A stretch of 64,000 bases of DNA from Thermosipho atlanticus DSM 15807 (GTDB lineage Bacteria; Thermotogota; Thermotogae; Thermotogales; Fervidobacteriaceae), in the NCBI RefSeq assembly GCF_900129985.1, contig NZ_FQXN01000004.1, forward strand, positions 124,001 to 188,000, written 5' to 3'. The notes below the pieces were generated by a model. That model was not told where the DNA came from. It saw only the letters and a program-made list of their open reading frames with translations, and did no database searches. Positions 8,330-17,396 of the stretch are shown piece after piece (positions within the stretch are counted from its first letter, which is position 1; each line of letters begins with the position of its first letter). The position numbers were made by a program, and so were the translations under genes.

Positions 8330-10661
8330 AGAATTGGTAATTCCAAATAAAATTTTACCAAGAGTAAACACAACAAAAAATGTTAGCCCTTGCGAAACTT
8401 ACATTGGACAGGAAAGTGCTTTTAAGGCAATTAATTTTGGTCTTTCCATGGATAAGAAAGGTTACAATATTTTTGTTGTAGGTCCTAGTGGGACTGGTAG
8501 AAGGTCTTTTGTTAAATCTTTTGTTAGTACATATGCAAAAAAGAAAGAAAAACAAGATGATATAGCTTATTTGGTTGATCTTGATAACCCATATTCTGCT
8601 AAAGTTGTTTTATTACCTGCAGGTTCTGGAAAACTTTTGAAAGATAGACTTCAGAAACTTTCAGATGAACTTTTTACAAGACTTCAGAGAACCTTTGAAA
8701 GTGAAGAATATGAAGAAAAAAAGAAAGAAATTGAAAACGAATATAAGGAAAGAAAAAACAAAATATTGCAAGAATTATCTAAGAAAGCTTTTAAATTAGG
8801 ATACATTGTTAAAATGTCTCCCACAGGTATTGTTTATGTGCCAGCTTTAGATGGTAAACCGATGACACCTGAACAATTTGAAAATTTGTCAGAAGAATTA
8901 AAGAGCATGTATGAGGAAAATGCAAAAAAGGTTGAACATTTAATTTCTGGAGTGGTTCATCGATTAAGAAAGCTCGATTCCGAATATTCGGAAAAATTTA
9001 ACGACTTAGATAAATACGCAATATTGTTTTCGGTAGAGGCTTTGTTTGAAGAGTTAAAAAATGAATTTTCATACAGTGAAAAACTTGTTCAACATTTCCA
9101 AGAATTAAAGGATCATATAGTTAAAAATAGCGAAAGATTGAAAAATCTTGATGAAGCAAAGGTATATTTAAAACATATTTTGACTGTAAATTTGATAGTT
9201 GATAACTCAGATGTAATTGGTGCCCCTGTAGTCTTTGAAACAAATCCAACTTATCCAAACTTATTTGGAAAAATTGAATATATATCAAAAATGGGGATTT
9301 CTTATACAGATTTTACCCTTATTAGAGGAGGAGCTATTCATAGGGCAAACGGAGGATATTTGATATTAAACGCCGAAGATATTTTCAAATATCCGTATGT
9401 TTGGGATAAGTTAAAGAAAACGTTGTTAACTGAAAAGATTGAAATAGAAAATCTTGATGCCGCATATGGTGTAAATCCTACCATTTCTTTGAAACCTGAA
9501 CCAATAGATCTAGATTTGAAAGTTATAATAATTGGAACGCCTGATTTGTATTATTTGTTGTATGAATATGATGAAGATTTTCAGAAATTGTTTAAAGTAA
9601 AAGTAGAATTTGATTGGGAGATAGACGCAACTTTGGAAAATGTAAAACAATATTATTCATTTATTTCAAATGTTGTAGAAACCAATAATTTAAAACCACT
9701 AACTTCTAAAGCTTTGAAGAAAGTAATTTGGTATTCTATGAGATTAGCGGAAAATAGAGAAAAACTATCAATGAAAATGGGAAAGGTGACAAATTTAATA
9801 TTAGAATCGGATCATTATTCGACACTTAGAAATTCAGATGTAATAGATGCAATTGATATTGAGACTGCAATAGAAGAATATGAAAATAGAGTAAAAATTT
9901 ATAGAGAAAAATACGATGAGGCTTTAAAAAAGAATGAAATAATGGTAGAAACTTCAGGCGAGCGAGTTGGACAGATTAATGGATTAACGGTGATACATTT
10001 GGGTGATTATTCGTTCGGACATCCAATAAAAATAACGGCAAAAACGTACGTAGGAAGTGTAGGAATAATAGACATACAAAGAGAATCAGAATTAAGTGGA
10101 AATATACATAGCAAGGCAGTTTTAACACTTATAGGTTATTTGGGCGGAAAATATGCAAAGGAGATACCTTTTTCATTGGGAGTTTCTATTAGTTTTGAAC
10201 AAGTGTATGGAGTTGTTGAAGGGGATAGTGCTTCACTTGCAGAAACTATAGCAATAATATCGGCTATATCTAAGATACCGATAAAACAATCAATAGCAGT
10301 TACTGGTTCTATAAATCAACATGGTTATGTTCAACCAATAGGAGGGGTTAATGAAAAGATTGAAGGATTTTATAGATTATGTAAACATAGAGGACTTGAT
10401 GGTACTCACGGAGTTGTAATTCCGGAAGCTAATGTTAAAAATTTGGTTTTATCTAGAGAAATTTTGAAAGATATTAGAAATGGAAAATTTAATATTTGGA
10501 CAGTAAACTCTGTGGACGAAGCAATTGAAATTTTAACTGGTAAACCCGCGGGTAAGTTAACAGCAAGAGGAACTTATCCAAAGGGTTCTGTGAATTATTA
10601 TGTAGTAACAGAATTAAAGAAGACATATGAAAAATTGGAAGGTAAGAAAAGAAAGAAGTAA
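8310..10661 (+). CDS. ATP-dependent Lon-like protease (LonB/YcbZ type)
   Basis: 783-aa member of the Lon family lacking the LonA N-terminal domain. The AAA region starts with Walker A GPSGTGR (58-64), followed by a long helical insertion (about 100-300). The C-terminal S16 protease domain has the GDSASLAE serine (Ser640) and the VNEKIEGF lysine (Lys683), the Ser/Lys dyad with the 43-residue spacing of the family. There are no obvious transmembrane helices, unlike archaeal LonB; it resembles the YcbZ/AAA_32 group. Role: ATP-driven degradation of damaged or regulatory proteins. It overlaps ispE by 20 nt and precedes trpS by 14 nt. Confidence 0.9.
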   Translation: MRKLSYKELVIPNKILPRVNTTKNVSPCETYIGQESAFKAINFGLSMDKKGYNIFVVGPSGTGRRSFVKSFVSTYAKKKEKQDDIAYLVDLDNPYSAKVVLLPAGSGKLLKDRLQKLSDELFTRLQRTFESEEYEEKKKEIENEYKERKNKILQELSKKAFKLGYIVKMSPTGIVYVPALDGKPMTPEQFENLSEELKSMYEENAKKVEHLISGVVHRLRKLDSEYSEKFNDLDKYAILFSVEALFEELKNEFSYSEKLVQHFQELKDHIVKNSERLKNLDEAKVYLKHILTVNLIVDNSDVIGAPVVFETNPTYPNLFGKIEYISKMGISYTDFTLIRGGAIHRANGGYLILNAEDIFKYPYVWDKLKKTLLTEKIEIENLDAAYGVNPTISLKPEPIDLDLKVIIIGTPDLYYLLYEYDEDFQKLFKVKVEFDWEIDATLENVKQYYSFISNVVETNNLKPLTSKALKKVIWYSMRLAENREKLSMKMGKVTNLILESDHYSTLRNSDVIDAIDIETAIEEYENRVKIYREKYDEALKKNEIMVETSGERVGQINGLTVIHLGDYSFGHPIKITAKTYVGSVGIIDIQRESELSGNIHSKAVLTLIGYLGGKYAKEIPFSLGVSISFEQVYGVVEGDSASLAETIAIISAISKIPIKQSIAVTGSINQHGYVQPIGGVNEKIEGFYRLCKHRGLDGTHGVVIPEANVKNLVLSREILKDIRNGKFNIWTVNSVDEAIEILTGKPAGKLTARGTYPKGSVNYYVVTELKKTYEKLEGKKRKK

Positions 10662-10675
10662 CGGAGGGGATTATT

Positions 10676-11668
10676 TTGAGGATACTTAGTGGTATGAGAC
10701 CAACTGGAAGTTTACATATTGGACATCTTTTTGGTGCATTACAATCTTGGGTTGATTTGCAGGAAAAAGGTCATGAGTGTTTTTATTTTGTAGCAGATTG
10801 GCACGCTTTAACAACTCACTATAATGAAACCGGTGAAATAGTTAAAAATTCTATTGAACTTGTGAAATCTTACTTAGCCGTTGGAATTGATCCTGAAAAG
10901 TCGACAATATTTATTCAGTCAGAAATAAAAGAACATGCCGAGTTAACTTTACTTTTTTCAATGTTCGTTTCTGTTTCAAGACTTGAAAGGGTACCAACTT
11001 ACAAAGAAATTAAACAGCAACTTTCTGAGAGAGATCTTTCAAATGCAGGTTTTCTAATTTATCCTGTTCTTCAGGCTGCAGATATTTTGATTTATCTTGC
11101 TGAGGGAGTTCCTGTTGGTGAAGATCAAGTATATCATATAGAACTAACACGAGAAATTGCCAGAAGATTTAATTATTTGTATGAAGAGGTATTTCCTGAA
11201 CCAGAACCGGTCCTTTCTAAAGTTCCAAAGTTGCTTGGAACAGATGGGCGTAAAATGAGTAAGAGTTATGGTAATACAATCCCTCTAATTTCAAACGAAC
11301 AAGAATTAAGAAAAATGATAATGCCCATGATTACAGATCCTGCAAGAAAGAGGAGAACAGATCCAGGTAATCCAGAAAAATGTCCTGTTTGGGATTATCA
11401 CAAGGCATTTGGTATTTCGGAAGAAGACGCTGAGTGGGTAAAAGATGGATGTACTAACGCCAAGATTGGATGTGTAGATTGTAAAAAGCTTTTGTTAAAA
11501 AATATGAGAGAAAAACTTGAACCAATTTGGGAAAGATACAATAGTTTAAGTGATGGTTTTGTAAGAGATGTAATTGTGGAAGGAAATAGAAAAGCAAGGA
11601 ATGTTGCTAAAGAAACCATGCAAAAAGTGAAAAACGCAATGAAATTGGATTATGATTTACTAAAATAA
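10676..11668 (+). CDS. trpS: Tryptophanyl-tRNA synthetase with Fe-S motif
   Basis: TrpRS (330 aa), a class I synthetase charging tRNA-Trp. The class signatures are GSLHIGHL (HIGH) near residue 12 and KMSKS at 193-197. Near the anticodon-binding part there are Cys236, Cys259, Cys266 and Cys269, spaced C-x22-C-x6-C-x2-C, the motif that binds a [4Fe-4S] cluster in the Thermotoga maritima enzyme. The start is TTG at 10676 after GGAGGGG. It sits in the ispE-lon-trpS-mscS run. Confidence 0.97.
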   Translation: MRILSGMRPTGSLHIGHLFGALQSWVDLQEKGHECFYFVADWHALTTHYNETGEIVKNSIELVKSYLAVGIDPEKSTIFIQSEIKEHAELTLLFSMFVSVSRLERVPTYKEIKQQLSERDLSNAGFLIYPVLQAADILIYLAEGVPVGEDQVYHIELTREIARRFNYLYEEVFPEPEPVLSKVPKLLGTDGRKMSKSYGNTIPLISNEQELRKMIMPMITDPARKRRTDPGNPEKCPVWDYHKAFGISEEDAEWVKDGCTNAKIGCVDCKKLLLKNMREKLEPIWERYNSLSDGFVRDVIVEGNRKARNVAKETMQKVKNAMKLDYDLLK

Positions 11669-11681
11669 TAGGGGGTGGACA

Positions 11682-12467
11682 ATGAAAGAATGGTTATTAA
11701 TTTATTGGGATGAAATATTATTTTCGGTTATAACGATTATAATTGCATGGATTTTCTACAAATATTTGTCGAAATTAATACAAAAATCTTTAAAGGTATT
11801 GGGAAAAGATTTAAAAGCCCCTAAAACTGTGAATTTCTTTATGGGGTTAGTAATATCGATATTTGCAATTTTGGTACTTTTAAATATTTGGAATGTTGAT
11901 CTTATGCCTTACATAGCAGGTCTAGGTATATCAGGTATTGTCGTAGGTCTTGCACTACAAGAACCGTTAGCCAATTTTATATCAGGGATACTTGTAATGA
12001 CAACGAGAAAATTGTTTGAAGGAGAAGTTGTTGATGTAAATGGAATATCAGGAATAGTTGATGAAATAAAAATAAATCATAGTTATTTAAGAACTTTTGA
12101 TGGAAAACTTGTTTTACTTCCAAACAAAAGTGTTTGGAGTGGTACAGTTACAAAATTTTGGCCAGGTCCCGTGAGAAGAGTAAAAATGGATGTAGGAGTG
12201 TCGTATAATAGTGATTTAGAGACGGTTTTAAAACTTTTACAAAGAGCTATAGATGAAGAACCTTTGGTAGTGAAAGATGGCGTTAGTAATTTTATAGCTT
12301 TTAAGCAATTTGGTTCTAGTTCAATAGATTTTACAGTTTATTTTTGGGTTGAGAGAAGTACTTACTTTGATGCTGTTAATGCTCTTGCAGTGAGAATAAA
12401 GAAAATATTTGATGATGAAGGTGTTGAAATACCATTCACTCAAATTGATGTACATATGAAAAATTAA
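11682..12467 (+). CDS. mscS: MscS-type mechanosensitive channel
   Basis: 261-aa small-conductance mechanosensitive channel of the inner membrane, releasing solutes under hypo-osmotic stress. Three transmembrane segments (about 10-30, 50-72, 78-110) are followed by the MscS beta domain. The third helix contains the family-typical Gly/Ala-rich AGLGISGIVVGLALQEP and continues into FISGILVMTTRKLFEGEVV. The length is near that of E. coli MscS (286 aa). Start ATG after GGGGGTGG; 3 nt separate it from the methyltransferase gene. Confidence 0.93.
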   Translation: MKEWLLIYWDEILFSVITIIIAWIFYKYLSKLIQKSLKVLGKDLKAPKTVNFFMGLVISIFAILVLLNIWNVDLMPYIAGLGISGIVVGLALQEPLANFISGILVMTTRKLFEGEVVDVNGISGIVDEIKINHSYLRTFDGKLVLLPNKSVWSGTVTKFWPGPVRRVKMDVGVSYNSDLETVLKLLQRAIDEEPLVVKDGVSNFIAFKQFGSSSIDFTVYFWVERSTYFDAVNALAVRIKKIFDDEGVEIPFTQIDVHMKN

Positions 12468-12470
12468 GGT

Positions 12471-13124
12471 ATGATCAAACTTCCTCCCTTTGACAAAAAT
12501 TTAGGTAGAGAGATTAAAACAGTAGATATTGATGGCCACAAACCGACTCATGCATCGGTTCTTCTGTTGTGGTATTCAAAACCAACTTCTGATGTAAAAA
12601 AAGTGTGTGAATTAGGAGCAGGCACTGGTTTTGTGACTTTTGGTTTATCCAAGCTTTATGGATTAAAAGTAATTGGAATAGAAAAAGAAAGAGATTTTTA
12701 TGAAAGAGCTCTTAAAGGGAAAGTATTGAATGAAAATTTGGATGTTGAGTTTTTTAACATAGATGTGGAAGAAGTGAAAAATAAGTTCTCTCCAGAATCT
12801 TTTGACATGGTAGTTTTTAACCCTCCATTTCATCCTTCCTCAGATAGTCCGAACAAATATCGAAAAATTAGTAGAAAAGGGGATATAACGCTATTAAAAA
12901 AGTTTGTCAAATCTGCTTTTTATTTACTGAAAAACAAGGGAACTTTTGTTAGTATTGCTTCACCATACAAGCTTCCAAGTTTTATTTCTATACTTGTAAA
13001 TAGTAGATTAGTACCCCAACAAATGTGTATTGCGTATGGTAAGAAAGCTGAATTGGTTTTAATCCGTGGTAAAAAGAATGGTGGAGAGCATCTTGAAATT
13101 GATGATCCAGTGTTTTTAAAATAA
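12471..13124 (+). CDS. SAM-dependent methyltransferase (TrmN6-like)
   Basis: 217-aa class I methyltransferase. Motif I is ELGAGTG (47-53), an acidic loop GIEKE ends the second strand, and the catalytic motif NPPF is at 117-120, as in N6-adenine and TrmN6-type tRNA methyltransferases (COG4123-like). The likely reaction is SAM-dependent methylation of a tRNA or other amino group; the exact target cannot be read from the sequence. Last gene of the operon, followed by the bidirectional terminator. Confidence 0.85.
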   Translation: MIKLPPFDKNLGREIKTVDIDGHKPTHASVLLLWYSKPTSDVKKVCELGAGTGFVTFGLSKLYGLKVIGIEKERDFYERALKGKVLNENLDVEFFNIDVEEVKNKFSPESFDMVVFNPPFHPSSDSPNKYRKISRKGDITLLKKFVKSAFYLLKNKGTFVSIASPYKLPSFISILVNSRLVPQQMCIAYGKKAELVLIRGKKNGGEHLEIDDPVFLK

Positions 13125-13150
13125 AAAAGGGGCTTTAAAGCCCCTTTTTT
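13123..13150. terminator. Bidirectional terminator between methyltransferase and tRNA-Gln
   Basis: Perfect 28-nt palindrome with GGGGC/GCCCC arms flanked by A6 on one side and T6 on the other. It can stop the plus-strand operon and, in the other direction, the tRNA-Gln transcript, whose CCA end directly abuts it. Confidence 0.9.
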
Positions 13151-13223
13151 GGCTGGGAGGGGTGGATTCGAACCACCATTGGCGGATCCAGAGTCCGCAG
13201 TCCTGCCATTAGACGACCTCCCA
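13150..13223 (-). tRNA. tRNA-Gln (anticodon CTG)
   Basis: 74-nt tRNA on the minus strand. The acceptor stem is TGGGAGG/CCTCCCA with G73 and an encoded CCA. The anticodon stem GCGGA/TCCGC closes a seven-base loop CTCTGGA, giving anticodon CTG, which reads CAG. The T-arm contains GGTTCGAATCC. The U1-A72 end is typical of tRNA-Gln. Confidence 0.93.
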
Positions 13224-13235
13224 AATTCTTCTTAT

Positions 13236-13263
13236 ATTTTAGCATATAACGTGATAAAATCAA
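13236..13263 (-). promoter_or_regulatory. Promoter of tRNA-Gln
   Basis: Minus strand TTGATT (13263-13258), 16-nt spacer and TAAAAT (13241-13236), 12 nt upstream of the mature tRNA 5' end. Confidence 0.6.
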
Positions 13264-13288
13264 GATAGAAAGTGAAAGGGGGAATTCT

Positions 13289-13936
13289 ATGAATCTATTG
13301 AAAGTTTTAGGTCCAGTTATGGTAGGCCCCTCAAGTTCCCACACATTGGGAGCTTTAAAAATTGCAAGGTTTGTTTATAAATTAATTGGCGGAGTACCAG
13401 ATGAAGTGACCTTTATTCTACATGGTTCTTTTTCTAAGACTTATAAAGGGCACGGTACTGATAGAGCCTTATTAGCTGGAATAATTGGATTGCGCCAAGA
13501 TAATCCGGAAATAAAAAATGCATATGAAATAGCAAAAAATTTTGGGTTAAAATTCCACTTTAAGTTAGAGGATTTGGGCGATGTACATCCAAATACAGTA
13601 AAAATAAAAGTAAAAAGGGATAATGTTTTTCATGAAATCGAAGGTTCTTCCATAGGTGGAGGCGATATAAAAATAACCTTTATTGATTCTGTACCATGCG
13701 AGCTTTCTTGGGATTATGATACTTTAGTAATTGTCAACAAAGATGCTCCAAGTGCATTAAAGAGTATTTTAGCTACTATTAAAGTAAATGTGGCAAATCT
13801 TTATTTAAGAAGAATAAATCTTCTTCAAGAAAAAGCTTTAACTATAATTGAACTTGATGAACCTATAGAAAATATTGAAGAGATAAAAAGTTTGCCAAGT
13901 GTATTTGAATGTTATTTCATTAGGAGGGATAATTAA
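13289..13936 (+). CDS. sdaAB: L-serine dehydratase, beta subunit
   Basis: 215-aa beta subunit of the two-subunit, iron-sulfur L-serine dehydratase, which converts serine to pyruvate and ammonia. The N-terminal GPVMVGPSSSHTLGA motif and the HGSFSKTYKGHGTD segment match the family. The C-terminal part (about 145-215) looks like an ACT domain. Start ATG after AAGGGGGA. The stop TAA overlaps the ATG of the alpha-subunit gene. Confidence 0.95.
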   Translation: MNLLKVLGPVMVGPSSSHTLGALKIARFVYKLIGGVPDEVTFILHGSFSKTYKGHGTDRALLAGIIGLRQDNPEIKNAYEIAKNFGLKFHFKLEDLGDVHPNTVKIKVKRDNVFHEIEGSSIGGGDIKITFIDSVPCELSWDYDTLVIVNKDAPSALKSILATIKVNVANLYLRRINLLQEKALTIIELDEPIENIEEIKSLPSVFECYFIRRDN

Positions 13937-14796
13937 TGTACACATGGAAAGATATTCAAAAAATGTGTAAGTCGTTACCTCTTCATGAGGTAATTTTAAA
14001 TTTGGAGATGTTTGAAACAGGTGTTGATCCAAAAAAATTAAGAGGCAAACTTTCTGATATGCTTAGAATAATACTTGAAGAAGCGAAAGATCAGTATGGA
14101 AAAAAACACAAAACACTTACAGGAATGACTGGTGAAAATGCGTATAAGTTGAATAAACATGTTCCAAAGTTTTTGAGTGAATTTAGCTATATTGCTACAG
14201 TGACCGCATTATCAATTGCAGAAAGTAATGCAAGTATGGGAAGAATTGTTGCATGTCCTACAGCAGGAGCATCTGGAATTATCCCTGGAGTATTTTATGC
14301 AATCGAAAAGGTATATAAACCGGATTTTGAAAAATTACTTGATTCGTTTATCGTAGCTGGAGGAGTAGGAAAAGTAATCGCTAATAAGGCAACAATTTCA
14401 GGTGCAGCTGGTGGATGCCAAGCAGAAATTGGTACTGCGGCTGCTATGGGAGCAGCAGCTTTATCATATTTTATTTCAAATGATCCTGAAAAAGTTGCTA
14501 ATGCATCTGCGTTAGTGTTGAAATCAGTTATGGGTTTAGTGTGTGATCCAGTAGGAGGATTTGTAGAAGTACCTTGTGTGAAAAGGAATGGAAATCTGGT
14601 TAATCTTGCTATTTCATCCGCTGAGCTTGCTTTAAGTGGAATCAAGAGCATTATACCTTTTGATGAAGTAGTAGATGCAATGAAAAGAGTAGGAAGTACT
14701 CTCCCACAAAATCTTCGCGAAACTGGAGAAGGTGGAATTGCCAATACTCCAACTGCTAAAAATCTTATTTTGAATTTACGAAAATTCCTGATTTAA
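13936..14796 (+). CDS. sdaAA: L-serine dehydratase, alpha subunit
   Basis: 286-aa catalytic subunit of the [4Fe-4S] serine dehydratase. Conserved cysteine motifs include ACPTAGASG, GGCQAEIG, VCDPVGGFVEVPCV; by family knowledge three of these hold the cluster that activates the serine hydroxyl. Glycine-rich segments around GVGKVIANKATISGAAGG also fit. The gene overlaps sdaAB by one base (TAATG). Serine-derived pyruvate could feed the por enzyme encoded 2.6 kb downstream. No terminator is visible after it. Confidence 0.95.
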   Translation: MYTWKDIQKMCKSLPLHEVILNLEMFETGVDPKKLRGKLSDMLRIILEEAKDQYGKKHKTLTGMTGENAYKLNKHVPKFLSEFSYIATVTALSIAESNASMGRIVACPTAGASGIIPGVFYAIEKVYKPDFEKLLDSFIVAGGVGKVIANKATISGAAGGCQAEIGTAAAMGAAALSYFISNDPEKVANASALVLKSVMGLVCDPVGGFVEVPCVKRNGNLVNLAISSAELALSGIKSIIPFDEVVDAMKRVGSTLPQNLRETGEGGIANTPTAKNLILNLRKFLI

Positions 14797-14861
14797 CCCC
14801 AACAAATACATTTATTTCAATTTAACTTAGAATATCAATAAAATACTAATCACTTCAACTG

Positions 14862-14890
14862 TTTACAACAGTAAATTGTTATGTTATCAT
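14862..14890 (+). promoter_or_regulatory. Promoter upstream of the DUF4912/GH57 genes
   Basis: TTTACA (14862-14867), 17-nt spacer and TATCAT (14885-14890). A short inverted repeat ACTGT/ACAGT with a 5-nt gap covers the -35 box and may be an operator. Confidence 0.6.
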
Positions 14891-14940
14891 TAAATTGATA
14901 AAATTTAAAACTAAATTTTTTTAAAAAAAGGGGGGGTAAT

Positions 14941-15759
14941 ATGGCAAATGATGGAAAGAGTGCGAGTTTAAAGAATTGGTTAAAGAGTAATCCTACAATT
15001 CAAGAACTTAAATCCAAAGCAAAAAAGTTAGGGTTAAAGGTTAAAAGGATGATGAAAAAAAGAGAAGTTGTGAAATTATTTGAGGATTATATTAAAAAAC
15101 TTGAGAAGTTTGAAGAAATAGAATTAAACAATAAATCTTCTTCATCTTCCTCATCTCCTTCAAAACCCTCAAAAGATATTCAAAGAACTCCACAAGAAAC
15201 CACTTCAGAAATTCCTCAAACGTATAACAAAGATAAATTAGTGCTCATGCCCGTTAATCCTAATTGGATACATGTTTACTGGGATTTTTCTGAAAGTACG
15301 AGAAATATATTGAAAAATCTTCCAAATGGTACAAGAACGGTACTTCGAATATATGATGTAACTTTTATTAATTTCAAAGGAAATAATGCCCATAGAACAT
15401 TTGAAATTTTGATTGATATAAACAATCAAAAAAATTATTATTTTAATGTCCCAATGCCTAATGCTGATTATATGTCCGAATTAGGTTATCTTACAAGAGA
15501 TGGCAGGTTCGTTCCTATTTTAAGATCAAATGTTTGTAGAACTCCATCTAATTCTCCAAGCCAAAGTACAAGGGAAAGATGGCTTGATATTAGGAAAAAG
15601 AGAAAAATTGTCAATCCTTCAGATGGGCCAGTTATTAAAGAAGTGGAAAGGGTTGCAAGTTCTATATTTGGGTTAGAAAGAGAGATTTCAAAAACTTTGT
15701 CTGGGAAAAGTTTTAACTGGCAGTTAATTAGCGTGTTTAGAAGTGGAAGGGGGATATAA
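14941..15759 (+). CDS. DUF4912 protein with Rho-N/SAP-like N-terminus
   Basis: 272-aa protein. Residues about 12-55 are basic and helical (TIQELKSKAKKLGLKVKRMM), resembling Rho N-terminal or SAP-type nucleic-acid-binding modules. A Ser/Pro-rich linker (about 63-90) follows. Residues about 95-225 match DUF4912: LVLMPVNPNWIHVYWDFS, a domain often found beside glycogen-type genes in thermophiles. The function is not established. The stop is just upstream of the GH57 start, so the two are translated together. Start ATG behind a long AAAGGGGGGG tract. Confidence 0.8.
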   Translation: MANDGKSASLKNWLKSNPTIQELKSKAKKLGLKVKRMMKKREVVKLFEDYIKKLEKFEEIELNNKSSSSSSSPSKPSKDIQRTPQETTSEIPQTYNKDKLVLMPVNPNWIHVYWDFSESTRNILKNLPNGTRTVLRIYDVTFINFKGNNAHRTFEILIDINNQKNYYFNVPMPNADYMSELGYLTRDGRFVPILRSNVCRTPSNSPSQSTRERWLDIRKKRKIVNPSDGPVIKEVERVASSIFGLEREISKTLSGKSFNWQLISVFRSGRGI

Positions 15760-15760
15760 C

Positions 15761-17368
15761 ATGCCAAAAGGAAATATAATCCTTGTGCTTCATGCACATC
15801 TTCCTTATATACATCATCCACAGTATGACTTTTTCTTAGAAGAAAATTGGTTGTTTGAGGCAATTACAGAAACGTATGTTCCCCTTTTACGGATCTTTAA
15901 AAGACTTGAGGATGAGAACAAAAAATTTCACCTTACTATGACAATTACTCCCCCTTTAATGGAAATGTTAGCAAACGAAGATTTACAGCAGAAGTACATT
16001 GCGAAAATGGAGAAGTTAATAAAGCTTGCTGAGAGGGAAATAGAGAGGACAAAAAGTGAGAATTCAAAGAAACATAAGATGGCTAAATTTTATTACAAAG
16101 ATTTTAAAGAAATATTGTATATTTTTAAAGAATTATATAAAGGTAATATATTAAAAGGTTTTAGAGAATATATGGAAAAGGGTTATCTTGATATTATTAC
16201 TTGCAATGCAACACACGGATTTCTTCCTTTTATGGAACAATATCCTCAAGCTATCCGAGCGCAGATTGAGCAAGGTGTAAAGACATATGAAAAACATATG
16301 GGGAAAAAACCACGGGGAATTTGGCTTGCAGAATGTGCATACTTTCCAGGATTAGATAAATATTTAGCAGAATATGGAATAGAATTTTTCTTTGTCGATT
16401 CACATGGATTTTGGTATGCAGATGAAAAACCCAGATACGGAGTTTATAGGCCTGTAATAACTCCAAATAATGTGTTTGTTTTCGCCAGAGATCCTGAGAG
16501 TAGCGAACAAGTTTGGAGTGCTGATATAGGTTATCCTGGTGATGGAAGATATAGGGAGTTTTATAGAGACATAGGATTTGATAGGGAATTTGAATATATA
16601 AAACCATATATAGATCCAAGTGGAGTAAGAGTTAACACTGGTATTAAATACCACAAAATAACTGGTAAAGATGTTCCGCTTAATGAAAAAGAGTTTTATG
16701 ATATTGATGAAGCTAAAAAAGTTGCCAAAGAACATGCGTTGGATTTTTTGAGAAAAAAAGAAATGCAAGCTTCTAATTTGTTAAATATTTTTGAAGGTTT
16801 GGAACCTATAATAGTTGCTCCGTTTGATGCTGAACTATTCGGGCACTGGTGGTATGAGGGACCAATTTTTCTAGAAGAATTTTTGAGACATGTTGATGGC
16901 AGTAAATTTGTTCGAACAACGAAAGCTTCTGATATAGTAGATATTGTGGAAAAAGTTCAAATAGTTACTCCTGCTGCTTCTACTTGGGGTGCAAATGGTT
17001 ACAATGAAGTTTGGTTAAACGGTTCTAACGATTGGATATATCTTCATCTTCATGAGCTTGTTGAAAAAATGACAGAGGCAGCTCAGAAATATCCTGATCC
17101 TTCTGAAACCCCTTCTGAAATAAAAAGAGCTTTGAATCAAATGGCGAGAGAATTATTGCTTGCACAATCGAGTGATTGGGCATTTATAATGACAACAAAT
17201 ACAAGTGTGGAATATGCTGTTAACAGAACTAAAACACATGTGAAACGTTTTTTAGAATTGTATGAAATGGTTATTAGTGGTAAAATAGACATGAGAAGAC
17301 TTTCACATTATGAATGGATTGACGATATCTTCTCAGAAATAGACTATAGTATGTATCTGAAAGTCTGA
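15761..17368 (+). CDS. GH57 1,4-alpha-glucan branching enzyme
   Basis: 535-aa GH57 enzyme that transfers alpha-1,4-glucan segments to form alpha-1,6 branches in glycogen. The motifs are HAHLPYIHHP near the N-terminus, the nucleophile region WLAECAYFPG with Glu191, and FDAELFGHWWYEGP with Asp356. These positions agree closely with Glu183 and Asp354 of the archaeal branching enzyme. The C-terminal NTSVEYAVNRTKTHV helical region fits the DUF1957 part. Start ATG at 15761 behind GGAAGGGGG; an in-frame ATG 18 nt earlier would interrupt that box. An alpha-amylase-type activity is the main alternative. Confidence 0.88.
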   Translation: MPKGNIILVLHAHLPYIHHPQYDFFLEENWLFEAITETYVPLLRIFKRLEDENKKFHLTMTITPPLMEMLANEDLQQKYIAKMEKLIKLAEREIERTKSENSKKHKMAKFYYKDFKEILYIFKELYKGNILKGFREYMEKGYLDIITCNATHGFLPFMEQYPQAIRAQIEQGVKTYEKHMGKKPRGIWLAECAYFPGLDKYLAEYGIEFFFVDSHGFWYADEKPRYGVYRPVITPNNVFVFARDPESSEQVWSADIGYPGDGRYREFYRDIGFDREFEYIKPYIDPSGVRVNTGIKYHKITGKDVPLNEKEFYDIDEAKKVAKEHALDFLRKKEMQASNLLNIFEGLEPIIVAPFDAELFGHWWYEGPIFLEEFLRHVDGSKFVRTTKASDIVDIVEKVQIVTPAASTWGANGYNEVWLNGSNDWIYLHLHELVEKMTEAAQKYPDPSETPSEIKRALNQMARELLLAQSSDWAFIMTTNTSVEYAVNRTKTHVKRFLELYEMVISGKIDMRRLSHYEWIDDIFSEIDYSMYLKV

Positions 17369-17396
17369 CAACAAATTTTAGCGAGGAGGGATAAAA

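Noticed and set aside
14295-14744. 149-codon antisense frame in sdaAA
   Set aside because: Composition is that of a shadow frame (Ser/Pro/Thr-rich), without a ribosome site, inside a firmly identified gene.
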